Positions 33,324 through 41,456 of a stretch of DNA of 64,000 nt are shown piece after piece. This DNA comes from Mesorhizobium sp. (GTDB lineage: Bacteria > Pseudomonadota > Alphaproteobacteria > Rhizobiales > Rhizobiaceae). The notes beneath the pieces are model-generated. The model had not been told where the DNA came from. It worked only from the letters and a program-made list of their open reading frames with translations, and did not search any database. The position numbers and the translations under genes were made by a program. Numbering within the stretch: the stretch's first letter is position 1; every line of letters starts with the position of its first letter. The stretch spans positions 142,770 through 206,769 of the forward strand of contig NZ_SUGA01000002.1 in assembly GCF_004963255.1 (NCBI RefSeq), given 5' to 3'.

Positions 33324-33347
33324 GGCCGGAAAGATGACTTTCCGGCC
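33324..33347 (+). repeat. Stem-loop between gltB and gltD
   Basis: GGCCGGAAAG, loop ATGA, CTTTCCGGCC: a perfect 10-base stem a dozen bases after the gltB stop, without a T-run. It may protect the upstream message end or attenuate gltD. Confidence 0.65.
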
Positions 33348-33376
33348 GGCATCCTCACCAACAATCCTGACCCCGA

Positions 33377-33418
33377 GAGCATGACCCGCAACGTGGGAAC
33401 TCGGCGAAGGTCATGCTC
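33377..33418. repeat. Diverged RIME-like palindrome between gltB and gltD
   Basis: GAGCATGACC at 33377-33386 pairs with GGTCATGCTC at 33409-33418. The centre GTGGGAACTCGG resembles, on the opposite strand, the core of the copy at 47298-47342 (GTGGGAACCGG). Confidence 0.55.
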
Positions 33419-33502
33419 CAGCAAGGTGCGGTTGCCATGGCGGCCTTATGGGGTTAACGGGTGCGCGACAAAAGCGTGCCTTCGGACAGCAGGGACTGGA
33501 CT

Positions 33503-34957
33503 ATGGGCAAGGTAACAGGCTTCCTCGAGATCGACCGGCAGGTGCACAAGTACCAGCCTGCCTCCGACCGCATCCGGCATTTCCGCGAATTCACGCTGCC
33601 GATGTCGGACAAGGAGGTCGAGAAACAGGCCGCGCGCTGCATGGATTGCGGCATTCCGTTCTGCCATGGGCCGACCGGCTGCCCGATCCACAACCAGATC
33701 CCGGACTGGAACGACCTCGTCTACAATGGCGACTGGGACAGCGCGATCCGCAACCTGCATTCGACCAACAATTTCCCGGAATTCACCGGCCGCATCTGCC
33801 CGGCGCCCTGCGAGGAGGCCTGCACGCTGAACCTCGAGGACATTCCGGTCGCCATCAAGACGGTCGAGCAGGCGATCGCCGACAAGGCGTATGAGACCGG
33901 CCATATCCGGCCCTATCCGCCGGAGAAGAAGACCGGCAAGCGGGTTGCCGTCATCGGCTCCGGACCGTCCGGCATGGCGGCCGCCCAGCAGCTCGGCCGC
34001 GCCGGGCACGACGTGCATGTCTATGAGCGCGAAAGCCGCCCCGGCGGCCTCATGCGCTACGGCATCCCCGACTTCAAGATCGAGAAGCACTATATCGACC
34101 GGCGCATCGAGCAGATGCAGGGCGAGGGCGTGACCTTCCATTGCGGCGTCAATGTCGGCGTCGACATGAAGGTGGCCGACCTCATCGAGGAGTTCGACGC
34201 GGTGCTCTATTGCGGCGGCTCGGAAACACCGCGTCCGGCCGGCATTCCGGGGGCCGATCTCAGCGGCGTCTACGACGCCATGCCCTATCTGGTGCAGCAG
34301 AACCGCCGCGTCGGCGGCGAGCCTATCCAGTCGGTGGCCTGGCCCTCACACCCGATCATCGCCGGCGGCCAGCATGTCGTGGTGGTCGGCGGCGGCGACA
34401 CCGCGTCCGACTGCATCGGCACCGCCTTCCGCCAGGGCGCGGTGCGCGTGACGCAGCTCGACATCCGTCCGCAGCCGCCGGAGAAGGAAGACAAGCTCTC
34501 CGTATGGCCCTATTGGGCGACCAAGATGCGCACGTCCTCCTCGCAGGCCGAGGGCGCCGAGCGCGAATTCCAGGTGGCGACGCTCGAATTCATCGGCGAG
34601 GAAGGCCAGTTGACCGGCGTGCGCTGCTGCGAGGTGGATGAGAAGCGCAAGCCGATCGCCGGCACCGAGTTCGTCATCCGCGCCGATCTCGCCTTCATCG
34701 CCATCGGCTTTGCCGGGCCGGCGGGCGACAGCCTGATGAAAGAATTGGACGGCAAGATCAAGGTCGTCACCGACAGCCGCCGCTCGCGGAATGTCGAGGC
34801 CAATGATCGCGACTACAGGACCAGCGTCGACAAGCTCTATGCGGCGGGCGACGTGCGCCGTGGCCAGTCGCTGGTGGTCTGGGCGATCCGCGAGGGCCGT
34901 CAGGCGGCGCGCTCGATCGACGAGGCGCTGATGGGATCGACGGTGCTGCCGCGCTGA
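33503..34957 (+). CDS. gltD: Glutamate synthase small subunit (FAD/NADPH)
   Basis: 484 residues; the ATG at 33503 gives MGKVTGFLEIDRQ, the usual rhizobial GltD start. Two N-terminal cysteine groups, ARCMDCGIPFCHG and ICPAPCEEAC, bind iron-sulphur clusters. GSGPSGMAA near 153-161 binds FAD and VVGGGDTASD near 294-303 binds NADPH. It feeds NADPH electrons to GltB. It lies 190 bases after gltB on the same strand, so one transcript is likely despite the hairpins between. The last 32 bases of the gene are repeated further downstream. Confidence 0.96.
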   Translation: MGKVTGFLEIDRQVHKYQPASDRIRHFREFTLPMSDKEVEKQAARCMDCGIPFCHGPTGCPIHNQIPDWNDLVYNGDWDSAIRNLHSTNNFPEFTGRICPAPCEEACTLNLEDIPVAIKTVEQAIADKAYETGHIRPYPPEKKTGKRVAVIGSGPSGMAAAQQLGRAGHDVHVYERESRPGGLMRYGIPDFKIEKHYIDRRIEQMQGEGVTFHCGVNVGVDMKVADLIEEFDAVLYCGGSETPRPAGIPGADLSGVYDAMPYLVQQNRRVGGEPIQSVAWPSHPIIAGGQHVVVVGGGDTASDCIGTAFRQGAVRVTQLDIRPQPPEKEDKLSVWPYWATKMRTSSSQAEGAEREFQVATLEFIGEEGQLTGVRCCEVDEKRKPIAGTEFVIRADLAFIAIGFAGPAGDSLMKELDGKIKVVTDSRRSRNVEANDRDYRTSVDKLYAAGDVRRGQSLVVWAIREGRQAARSIDEALMGSTVLPR

Positions 34958-35055
34958 GACCGTTTAGAAATTCTACTCCTGCGGCCAGCTGATGGCGTTT
35001 TCTGCGCTTCCGGTGCTCACGTACGCTGATGGGATCGACGGTGCTGCCGCGCTGA
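34926..35055 (+). repeat. 32-base direct repeat: gltD 3' end and a downstream copy
   Basis: The last 32 bases of gltD, including the stop (34926-34957), recur exactly at 35024-35055, a 98-base offset. Just before the second copy is CGGTGCTCACGTA, a string also found near 41357. The arrangement looks like an insertion or duplication scar. Confidence 0.85.
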
Positions 35056-35216
35056 AGCGCGATCTGTGGCTGACGAGCCACCGTCACGGTCAGTTCGAAC
35101 GAGACTATGAACGGTTAAATTTAGGCTATGCGACCTCGCCATGGCCTTCCGTTCGGCATTGCCTAGAAGAGAACAGGCTAGAGCGTTCGCCCGTTCGCAT
35201 AGAGCGGTGAGGCGCC

Positions 35217-35624
35217 CTAGCTGGTCAGCAGCTTTATTGCCCAATATAGGCCGATGGCCATCTGGACCGCGAATGCCGAGAATCGAGCTTTGACGGCAGT
35301 CGGGCTTGTCGACGCCAGATGGATGACTGACTGCAGGAGCCGCGCGCCGAGAAGCCAATATGCGAGCGGATCAGTGATCGGGGCGCGCGAACTCATCATT
35401 GCCAAGGCCATGAGACCTCCGAATATCGGAAGGCCTTCTATGCAATTGGCGTGGGCGCGCGCCAGCCGCCGCAAGAAGGGCGAGAGACCGGAATTGTCCG
35501 GTGCGAAACCATTCGCAGGGACGCGGCCGCTCACCACAAGATGGATGCGCAGGATCTCCATCCATATAAGCAATAAAAGAGACCAGGTTACGAACCCGAG
35601 CAAGGAATAAGCTGTTGCCGACAT
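35217..35624 (-). CDS. MAPEG family membrane protein
   Basis: 135 residues from the ATG at 35624; a far longer frame upstream is only antisense to the DUF459 gene. Four membrane spans are apparent. Typical MAPEG features are RAHANCIEGLPIFGGLM near residues 56-72 (the conserved Arg, Asn and Glu in helix 2) and ARLLQSVIHL near 94-103. The family includes membrane glutathione-dependent enzymes; bacterial members mostly have unknown substrates. 84 bases separate it from the DUF459 gene upstream, same strand. Confidence 0.85.
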   Translation of the reverse strand: MSATAYSLLGFVTWSLLLLIWMEILRIHLVVSGRVPANGFAPDNSGLSPFLRRLARAHANCIEGLPIFGGLMALAMMSSRAPITDPLAYWLLGARLLQSVIHLASTSPTAVKARFSAFAVQMAIGLYWAIKLLTS

Positions 35625-35707
35625 ATTCACCCCCGCCTTTGAACTCGGCCAAAATCTGATAATGCCATTGTTCGGCTGGGCGCGAAATTGCTGCCGCGAC
35701 GCGTGAA

Positions 35708-36946
35708 TCAAGGAGTTGCAAGGGTCGAGCCTGGCTCGGCAGTCGCCGCCGCGGGCTGTTTCTTCGGCGGCCAGGAAAAATCGTCGGCGCGGCCGGGCGA
35801 GGCCGCGGGAGCCTTGCCTTCCAGGATCAGCTTCTCGCCGGGCAGATTCGGATCGGCCTTGGCCGGCTGCGCGGCACCCAGCAGTTCGGTGCCGCCGTCG
35901 AGCGCCGGGTCGCCGAGCAGCATCGGCGCGGTGCGGTCGACGATGACGGGCGCGGCGGCCGGCTTGGGCGCCTCGACCGGAGCGCCGGCCGGCGCCGACA
36001 CGGTCGTGATGCTTCCCGGCGCCGCCAATCCGAGGATCTTGGCCAGGGGCTTTTCCGTATAGAAGGCGAGCTTGCGCTTGCCGGCCTTGGTGACGTTGAT
36101 GCCGTCGTCGGAACGCAGGCGCACCGGCTGGCCGTTGATGTCGGGGCCGGAAGTGACGAAAGCGCCGTTCTCGTCGACGAAGCCGTCCCAGACATCGACG
36201 AACTCGCCGCCGTGGCTTTGGGCGGCCGAGTGATAAATGTCGTTGAAGGCGAGCATGTCGGAGTTCATCTTCGACACGCCGAAAGCCGGCATGCCGACCC
36301 ACAGGAACGGCACCTTGGTCTCCTGAAGAGCCTTGCCGAGCGCATCGGTGCGGCGCTCATATTCCTTGGTCCAGTTCTCCGAACGCGGCTGCTCGCGCAC
36401 GTCGCCGACCTTCATCTGCTGCCGGTCGTTGGAACCCAGCATGACGATCACGGCCGCCGGTTTCTCGGTCTCGATCAGCGATTTTATCTGGGCTGGCCAA
36501 TTGTAGACGTCGTCGCGAACGAAGCCGGAGGAACCGTTGGAGCGAGCGACGATCCTGACGGCGGGATTGTCGGCAAAGGCCGTGTCCAGGCCTTCGGCCA
36601 GGCCGCCCGCCAGAAAATCGCCGACCACCAGAACGACGCGAGCGTCGCTGGTCTTCTCGACGATCGGCGTTTCGGGCTCCGCCGGCGGGCGTGGCTTGGG
36701 CTTCTTCTTCGGCTTCGGCCTTGGCTGGACTTCGATGGGCGGCTCGATGCGTTCGCTGCGGCGCGGAAACAGAAGGTCGCGCAGCGACCAGCCGCGGCTT
36801 TCCTCCTGCGCGAACGCAGGGGCGTGGAAAGCGCCGGCGGCGGTGACGACAAGCACGGCAAGGGCAAGAATCAGAATCGGCGCCCGGCGAATGCCCTGCC
36901 TGATACGCGCGACCAAAACCAAACACCTCTCCATCCCTTGGCGCAT
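35708..36946 (-). CDS. DUF459/SGNH-fold periplasmic protein with replaced catalytic residues
   Basis: 412 residues. A hydrophobic segment at 22-40 followed by APAFAQ is a signal peptide or anchor; a basic, proline-rich linker (RPKPKKKPKPRPP) follows at about 76-88. The SGNH domain spans about 103-300. Block I reads GDF at 109-111 where active enzymes have GDS, block III is normal (GSND at 171-174), and block V reads DGIN at 281-284 where DxxH is expected. So the nucleophile Ser and the catalytic His are both absent. The tail is Ala/Pro-rich. Likely role: a binding or scaffold protein in the envelope, possibly tied to peptidoglycan or polysaccharide acetyl groups. It is next to a lytic transglycosylase gene. 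Confidence 0.8.
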   Translation of the reverse strand: MRQGMERCLVLVARIRQGIRRAPILILALAVLVVTAAGAFHAPAFAQEESRGWSLRDLLFPRRSERIEPPIEVQPRPKPKKKPKPRPPAEPETPIVEKTSDARVVLVVGDFLAGGLAEGLDTAFADNPAVRIVARSNGSSGFVRDDVYNWPAQIKSLIETEKPAAVIVMLGSNDRQQMKVGDVREQPRSENWTKEYERRTDALGKALQETKVPFLWVGMPAFGVSKMNSDMLAFNDIYHSAAQSHGGEFVDVWDGFVDENGAFVTSGPDINGQPVRLRSDDGINVTKAGKRKLAFYTEKPLAKILGLAAPGSITTVSAPAGAPVEAPKPAAAPVIVDRTAPMLLGDPALDGGTELLGAAQPAKADPNLPGEKLILEGKAPAASPGRADDFSWPPKKQPAAATAEPGSTLATP

Positions 36947-37027
36947 GACCGGGCAGACGCGGGAAAGTCATGCGCAAGCCGAAGCGCTACCGCATCCTTG
37001 CCGTCTTCGAAAGGATGCCTGGCGCCC

Positions 37028-37135
37028 TAAAGCGCGTCGCGCTGAAATGGATTCAGTCGACGCGCTTTAAGTCTTTGTTTTGATGCATGTCGTTCCCCCA
37101 AAACCGCTGCGCACTTTTGGGCGACATGCATTAGA
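37028..37135. repeat. RIME-like element, two palindromes
   Basis: About 108 bases. The first palindrome, TAAAGCGCGTCG with its complement, lies at 37028-37069; the second, GCATGTCG with CGACATGC around an AAAACCGCTGCGCACTTTT core, at 37085-37129. This two-palindrome, ~108-base build is that described for rhizobial RIME1 elements. Confidence 0.75.
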
Positions 37136-37144
37136 GCGGCTCTG

Positions 37145-38365
37145 CTACCGCTTGCGGAGCCATTTGAGCACTTCCAGGCTCGGATAGCCATCCTGGGTCA
37201 GGCCGACCTTTGCCTGGTAGGCCATGATGGCGGCCTTCGAGCCGTCGCCGATCTTGCCGTCGAACTTGCCGTCGTAATAGCCGTGCTCGGAAAGCCGCTT
37301 CTGCAGCTCCTGCCGCTCCTCGAAGCTGAGCTTCGTGAAAGGCCGCTGCCAGTCCTGCACAAGGCCCGAGCCGCCGGCGATCTCGTCGGCGAGAAGCCCG
37401 ACGGCCAAAGCGTATTTGTCGGCATTGTTGTAGGCCTTGATGACCGAGAAGTTTCTGATCATCAGGAAGGCGGGGCCGCCCCGGCCGTCCGGCACTTTCA
37501 GCGTCGCCTTGTCGCTCAGATTCTTGAACGGCTTGCCGCTGGCTCTAACGACGCCGAGCGCCTGCCACTGCGCGATCGTCTTGGCGCCCCCGGGCAGCTT
37601 GCCGGCCGGTATGGTGACCTCATAGCCCCAGGTCTTGCCGGCCTGCCAGCCGTTCTTCTTGAGCAGATTGGCGGAAGTCGCCAGCGCGTCGGGAATCGAG
37701 TTCCAGATATCGCGCCTGCCGTTGCCGTCCATGTCGACGGCATAGCGCTGATAGCTGGTCGGGATGAACTGGGTCTGGCCCATCGCGCCGGCCCAGGAAC
37801 CCATCAGATGGCTCTCGTCGATGTCGCCGGTCTGCAGGATCTTCAGCGCCGCGATCAACTGCGTGCGGGCATATTTCGAGCGCTTCGCGTCGCCATAGGC
37901 GAGGGTGGAAAGCGAACGGATGACATTGCGCATGATGTCGTCGCGCTTGAGGATCTCGCCGTAGTTGGATTCCATCGACCAGATCGCCAGCAGGATATTG
38001 CGGTCGACACCGAACCGCGCCTCGATGCGATCGAGCCACGGCTTCCATTTCTTCGCCATCGCCTGGCCGTTGGCGACCGCCTGGTCGTGCACGCGGTTGT
38101 CGAAATAATCCCAGGCGGGGGCAGTGAATTCCGGCTGGGTGCGGGCCTTTTCCAACACGACCGGATCGGGCTCGATGCCTCGCATGGACTGATCGTAGAC
38201 AGCCCCCGAAACGCCGCCCGCCACAGCGGTGGCGCGGAAGCCCGCGACCCACTGGCGGAACCCGGCATCGGCGAAAGCGGGTCCGGCGGGCATCAGCAGG
38301 GCCAGCGTGAGGCCGGCTGCGGTCGCCAGTGCCGTCAGGCGCCGCGCGGGGTTGCGAACGGACAT
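37145..38365 (-). CDS. mltB: Lytic murein transglycosylase, MltB/SltB type with peptidoglycan-binding domain
   Basis: 406 residues from the ATG at 38365, which lies five bases behind AAGGAGG; the adjacent in-frame ATG is too close to it. Signal peptide cut after Ala-32 (AFA|D). The SLT_2 domain carries the catalytic Glu-132 in WSMESNYGE, then AYGDAKRSKYAR and GSWAGAMGQTQFIPTSY, here split as GSWAGAMGQ and TQFIPTSY. The last 60 residues are a PG_binding_1 domain (RLSEHGYYDGKFDGKIGDGSK). It cuts glycan strands, leaving 1,6-anhydro-MurNAc ends. It lacks a lipobox, so it is soluble in the periplasm. Confidence 0.93.
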   Translation of the reverse strand: MSVRNPARRLTALATAAGLTLALLMPAGPAFADAGFRQWVAGFRATAVAGGVSGAVYDQSMRGIEPDPVVLEKARTQPEFTAPAWDYFDNRVHDQAVANGQAMAKKWKPWLDRIEARFGVDRNILLAIWSMESNYGEILKRDDIMRNVIRSLSTLAYGDAKRSKYARTQLIAALKILQTGDIDESHLMGSWAGAMGQTQFIPTSYQRYAVDMDGNGRRDIWNSIPDALATSANLLKKNGWQAGKTWGYEVTIPAGKLPGGAKTIAQWQALGVVRASGKPFKNLSDKATLKVPDGRGGPAFLMIRNFSVIKAYNNADKYALAVGLLADEIAGGSGLVQDWQRPFTKLSFEERQELQKRLSEHGYYDGKFDGKIGDGSKAAIMAYQAKVGLTQDGYPSLEVLKWLRKR

Positions 38366-38508
38366 CATTTCCTCCTTCGTCAAATCAGGAAGGATCATTC
38401 AACGCCGAACCGGGTTAGTATTTAGTTTACCATAGGTGCCGCCGGGAACGAAAAGAGGTGTCGCGGCTTTTAGCTCTCACATTCGACCTGGACGTTCGAT
38501 AGCCCAAC

Positions 38509-38542
38509 ATTCCGGCGCCAAAATGATTCCGGCGTGAAAATG
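38509..38542 (+). repeat. 17-base tandem repeat upstream of galU
   Basis: ATTCCGGCGCCAAAATG at 38509-38525 is followed at once by ATTCCGGCGTGAAAATG at 38526-38542 (two differences). It lies 63-96 bases before the galU start, the expected promoter position, so it could be a double regulator site. Confidence 0.65.
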
Positions 38543-38604
38543 TTTGGGGGGATTGCGGAGCGTGCCGCCTCGCGGATAATTGGCCGAAAAGCAGGGGTGT
38601 CAGC

Positions 38605-39510
38605 ATGAAGCGCGTTCGCAAGGCAGTTTTCCCGGTCGCCGGCCTCGGCACGCGGTTCCTTCCGGCCACCAAGGCCATCCCGAAGGAAATGCTGACCGTC
38701 GTCGACCGGCCTGTCATCCAATATGTGGTCGACGAGGCGCGCGAGGCCGGCATCGAGCATTTCATCTTCGTGACCGGGCGCAACAAGGCGGTCATCGAGG
38801 ACCATTTCGACGTCCAGTTCGAGCTCTACGACACGCTCGCCCAGCGCGGCAAGGACGACCAGCTCGCCCGCCTGCAGCGGCTGCAGCCGGCGCCTGGACA
38901 GACGAGCTTCACGCGCCAGCAGGTGCCGATGGGCCTCGGCCACGCCGTCTGGTGCGCTCGCGAGCTGGTCGGCGACGAGCCCTTCGCGCTGCTGCTGCCG
39001 GACATGATCATGCAGTCGGAAAAGAGCTGCATGAAGGGCATGGTCGAGCTTTATGAGGAGACCGGCAACAACATCATCGCCGTGCAGGAATGCGATCCAG
39101 CGGAAGCGCATAAATACGGCATTGTCGGGCGCGGCGAGGACACGCATCACGGCTTCCGCATCACCGGCATGGTGGAGAAGCCGAAGCAGGGCACCGCGCC
39201 CTCCAATCTTTACATCAACGGCCGCTACATCCTGCAGCCGGAAATCTTCGGCATCCTGGAAAGCCAGGAACGCGGCGCCGGCAACGAGATCCAGCTGACC
39301 GACGCGATGCTGAAGCTGGAGAAGAAGCAGCCCTTCTACGGCTATCACTATAAGGGCCGCACCTTCGACTGCGGCTCGCCGGAAGGGTTCGTCGAGGCCA
39401 ATGTCGCCTTCGCGCTGTGGCGCAGCGACATGAACGCAAGCATGGCCGGCGTCATCCGCACGCTGCTGGACGAGGTGCGGCCGGTGGAGCGCCGCGGGGT
39501 CGCTTTCTAG
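38605..39510 (+). CDS. galU: UTP-glucose-1-phosphate uridylyltransferase
   Basis: 301 residues. The nucleotide-binding loop is [19 protein letters not shown] near residues 12-30, with the Lys of PKEML in place. Later blocks [13 protein letters not shown] near 108-120, LLLPDMI near 130 (metal Asp) and FDCGSPEGF near 253 are normal. It makes UDP-glucose for exopolysaccharide, glucans and lipid sugars; the rhizobial homologue is also called ExoN. It is divergent from the transglycosylase gene, and no other polysaccharide genes are adjacent. Confidence 0.95.
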   Translation: MKRVRKAVFPVAGLGTRFLPATKAIPKEMLTVVDRPVIQYVVDEAREAGIEHFIFVTGRNKAVIEDHFDVQFELYDTLAQRGKDDQLARLQRLQPAPGQTSFTRQQVPMGLGHAVWCARELVGDEPFALLLPDMIMQSEKSCMKGMVELYEETGNNIIAVQECDPAEAHKYGIVGRGEDTHHGFRITGMVEKPKQGTAPSNLYINGRYILQPEIFGILESQERGAGNEIQLTDAMLKLEKKQPFYGYHYKGRTFDCGSPEGFVEANVAFALWRSDMNASMAGVIRTLLDEVRPVERRGVAF

Positions 39511-39666
39511 GAGGTGTGGGCAAATTCCGCATACCACCGTAGCCCCGAGCGCCCCTTGGGGCCGGCAGGGAGCAGGGCGCGAGGCCGACGACGGAGTGGA
39601 CTCAAGGCTTCGCAATGACGCGAGGGCCGCTGCTTCGATAGGGGCCTTGGCCGACGAATTTTCGAA

Positions 39667-39721
39667 GAGGGTTTGAGCTTCTTGTTCGTTCCTTCGTCAC
39701 GACGCCGAAACCCAAACCCTC
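39667..39721. repeat. Inverted repeat downstream of galU
   Basis: GAGGGTTTG at 39667-39675 and CAAACCCTC at 39713-39721 flank a 37-base loop between the convergent galU and esterase genes. An earlier hairpin CCCCGAGCGCCCCTTGGGG lies near 39543-39561. Either could end galU transcription; neither has a T-run. Confidence 0.5.
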
Positions 39722-39775
39722 CTCAATTCACAACCCGAAATGTTTACCATAGACGATGATGGACGAGAGATGTCG

Positions 39776-40594
39776 TCAAGACCTGATGAACGAGAGCAGG
39801 TCGGGGTTGAGGACATCCGCATGCGTGGTGAGCATGCCGTGGGGATAGCCGGGATAAGTCTTCAGCGACCCGTTCTTCAGCAGGTTGACCGCACGCGGCA
39901 CTGAACTTGCGAACGGGACGACTTGATCGGCCTCGCCGTGCATCACCAGCACCGGCACGGTGATCTTCTTGAGGTCTTCGGTATAGTCTTCGAGCCAGGA
40001 GTCGACAGTCGCGTAGTGAGCGAGGGCACCGCCGGCCATGCCTTGGCGCCACCAGTTCGCAATGATTGCCTCCGAAGGCTTGGCCCCATCTAGGTTGTAG
40101 CCGTAGAACGGATTCTCAGGAACGAAACGGTAGAACTCCGCCCGGTTGGCCAGCACGCCTGCCCGGATCGCTTCGAACCACTCCGGCGGTTGACCGGCCG
40201 GGTTGTCCTCGCTTCGGTACATGTTCGGCGTCAGTGAAGCGACCAGCACCGCCTTCGCGACGCGCTCCTGGTGGCGAGCGACATAGCGCGCCACCTCACC
40301 GCCACCTGTCGAGTGCCCGATATGGATCGCGTCGCGCAGGTTGAGGTGTTCAGTCAGGGCCGCGAGGTCGGCAACCCAGTGGTCCATGTCGTTGCCGGTG
40401 CTGGGCTGGTCGGACCGGCCGTGGCCGCGCCGGTCGTGGGCGATCACCCGATACCCGTGATGAAGGAAGAACGTCATCTGGGCATCCCAGTCGTCCGCTG
40501 TCAGTGGCCAACCGTGGCTGAAGACGATCGGCTCACCTGAGCCCCAGTCCTTGTAGAAGATGTTCACGCCGTCTGTAGTGGTGATCGTAGGCAT
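39776..40594 (-). CDS. Alpha/beta hydrolase, haloperoxidase/arylesterase-like
   Basis: 272 residues. Nucleophile Ser-95 in IGHSTGGGE, Asp in MHGEADQVVPF near 220-230 and His in YPHGM near 250 complete the triad. The start TTTDGVNIFYKDWGSG and HDRRGHGRSDQP near 53-64 mark the non-haem chloroperoxidase/aryl esterase group, cofactor-free enzymes that hydrolyse esters and can show perhydrolase side activity. It is cytoplasmic. A TetR gene lies upstream on the same strand, and an operator-like sequence shared with that gene's own promoter lies between them. Confidence 0.92.
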   Translation of the reverse strand: MPTITTTDGVNIFYKDWGSGEPIVFSHGWPLTADDWDAQMTFFLHHGYRVIAHDRRGHGRSDQPSTGNDMDHWVADLAALTEHLNLRDAIHIGHSTGGGEVARYVARHQERVAKAVLVASLTPNMYRSEDNPAGQPPEWFEAIRAGVLANRAEFYRFVPENPFYGYNLDGAKPSEAIIANWWRQGMAGGALAHYATVDSWLEDYTEDLKKITVPVLVMHGEADQVVPFASSVPRAVNLLKNGSLKTYPGYPHGMLTTHADVLNPDLLSFIRS

Positions 40595-40675
40595 TGTTCA
40601 GTTCCTTTCGATTGGCCGCGGATGAGAGTCATCGCTCGCTGGCGCGGCGTTCCAGCGATGATCCAGTGACTTAAG

Positions 40676-40689
40676 ATGACCAGTCGTCT
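40676..40689. promoter_or_regulatory. Probable TetR operator before the esterase gene
   Basis: ATGACCAGTCGTCT, thirteen of fourteen bases identical to the site at 41309-41322. It lies 81 bases upstream of the esterase start and after the TetR stop. Confidence 0.72.
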
Positions 40690-40707
40690 ATTAATTGCCC
40701 AAAATGC

Positions 40708-41298
40708 TTAAGTCAGCAAAGAGGGCAAAACAAAGCGCTCGAAGCTGTCGAAGGGCGCCCGGCTACGTTCGACCTTGGCCCGCATGACCGCCCCTTCGAA
40801 CGTGTCGATCAGCGCGACGGCAAGCTGCCCTGGATCCTTTCCGGCCGACAATTCCCCATTCTCCTGCGCCTCCCGCAGGCATGAGGCAAGCGCGGCCGAC
40901 CACTCGCGATAGATCGCCGCAAGCTTGATCCGCACATCCTCGCTCGTCGGCGTGACCTCCAGCGCCATATTCCCGATCAGGCAGCCGACCGCATAGCGGC
41001 GGCGCTCGTGAAACTCGGCAAGCCCGGCGAAATAGCGCGTGATGCGCGACAAGGGCGGCGTTTGGCCTTGATTCAAAATGGCCCCAAACTCAGCGACAAC
41101 CGCCTCCCAATATTCGGTCAGTACCGCGACGGCGAAGGCTTCCTTGCTGTCGAAGTAATTATAGAACGAACCCTTGGGCACGCCGGCTGCCGCGGTGATC
41201 TCCTGCACGCCGGTGGCGTTGAAGCCGCGGGTGCTCACAAGGTCTCCCCCTTTTTCCAGGAGGCGCGATCGCGTTTCGGGATTGGCTGGTCTAGGCAT
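40708..41298 (-). CDS. TetR/AcrR family transcriptional regulator
   Basis: 196 residues. The DNA-binding domain spans about 9-55, with GFNATGVQEITAAAGVPKGSFYNYF (given as GFNATGVQEIT and AAGVPKGSFYNYF) as its helix-turn-helix; the end FYNYFDSKE is the family signature. The C-terminal domain (about 80-190) is the ligand-binding part and resembles regulators answering small reactive or lipophilic compounds. Matching operators lie before this gene and before the esterase gene, so it should control itself and the esterase. Confidence 0.93.
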   Translation of the reverse strand: MPRPANPETRSRLLEKGGDLVSTRGFNATGVQEITAAAGVPKGSFYNYFDSKEAFAVAVLTEYWEAVVAEFGAILNQGQTPPLSRITRYFAGLAEFHERRRYAVGCLIGNMALEVTPTSEDVRIKLAAIYREWSAALASCLREAQENGELSAGKDPGQLAVALIDTFEGAVMRAKVERSRAPFDSFERFVLPSLLT

Positions 41299-41308
41299 GG
41301 GTTAATAT

Positions 41309-41322
41309 ATGACCGGTCGTCT
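41309..41322. promoter_or_regulatory. Probable TetR operator before the regulator gene
   Basis: ATGACCGGTCGTCT contains the palindrome GACCGGTC and ends eleven bases before the regulator start. It matches the site ahead of the esterase gene, so autoregulation is likely. Confidence 0.75.
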
Positions 41323-41456
41323 TATTATAGTCAAGCGTTTTTTTGGCACTATCGGTGCTCACGTATCTTAAGTACGCTCCGCTCCGGTTATCGGAAGCCG
41401 TTGCTCTCGACTCGGCCTGACCTGAATCTCGGCATGGGCTTGGCCGTCTCTACCGC

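Noticed and set aside
34992..35210. Small plus-strand frame after gltD
   Set aside because: It translates the duplicated gltD end in a different frame and has no family resemblance.
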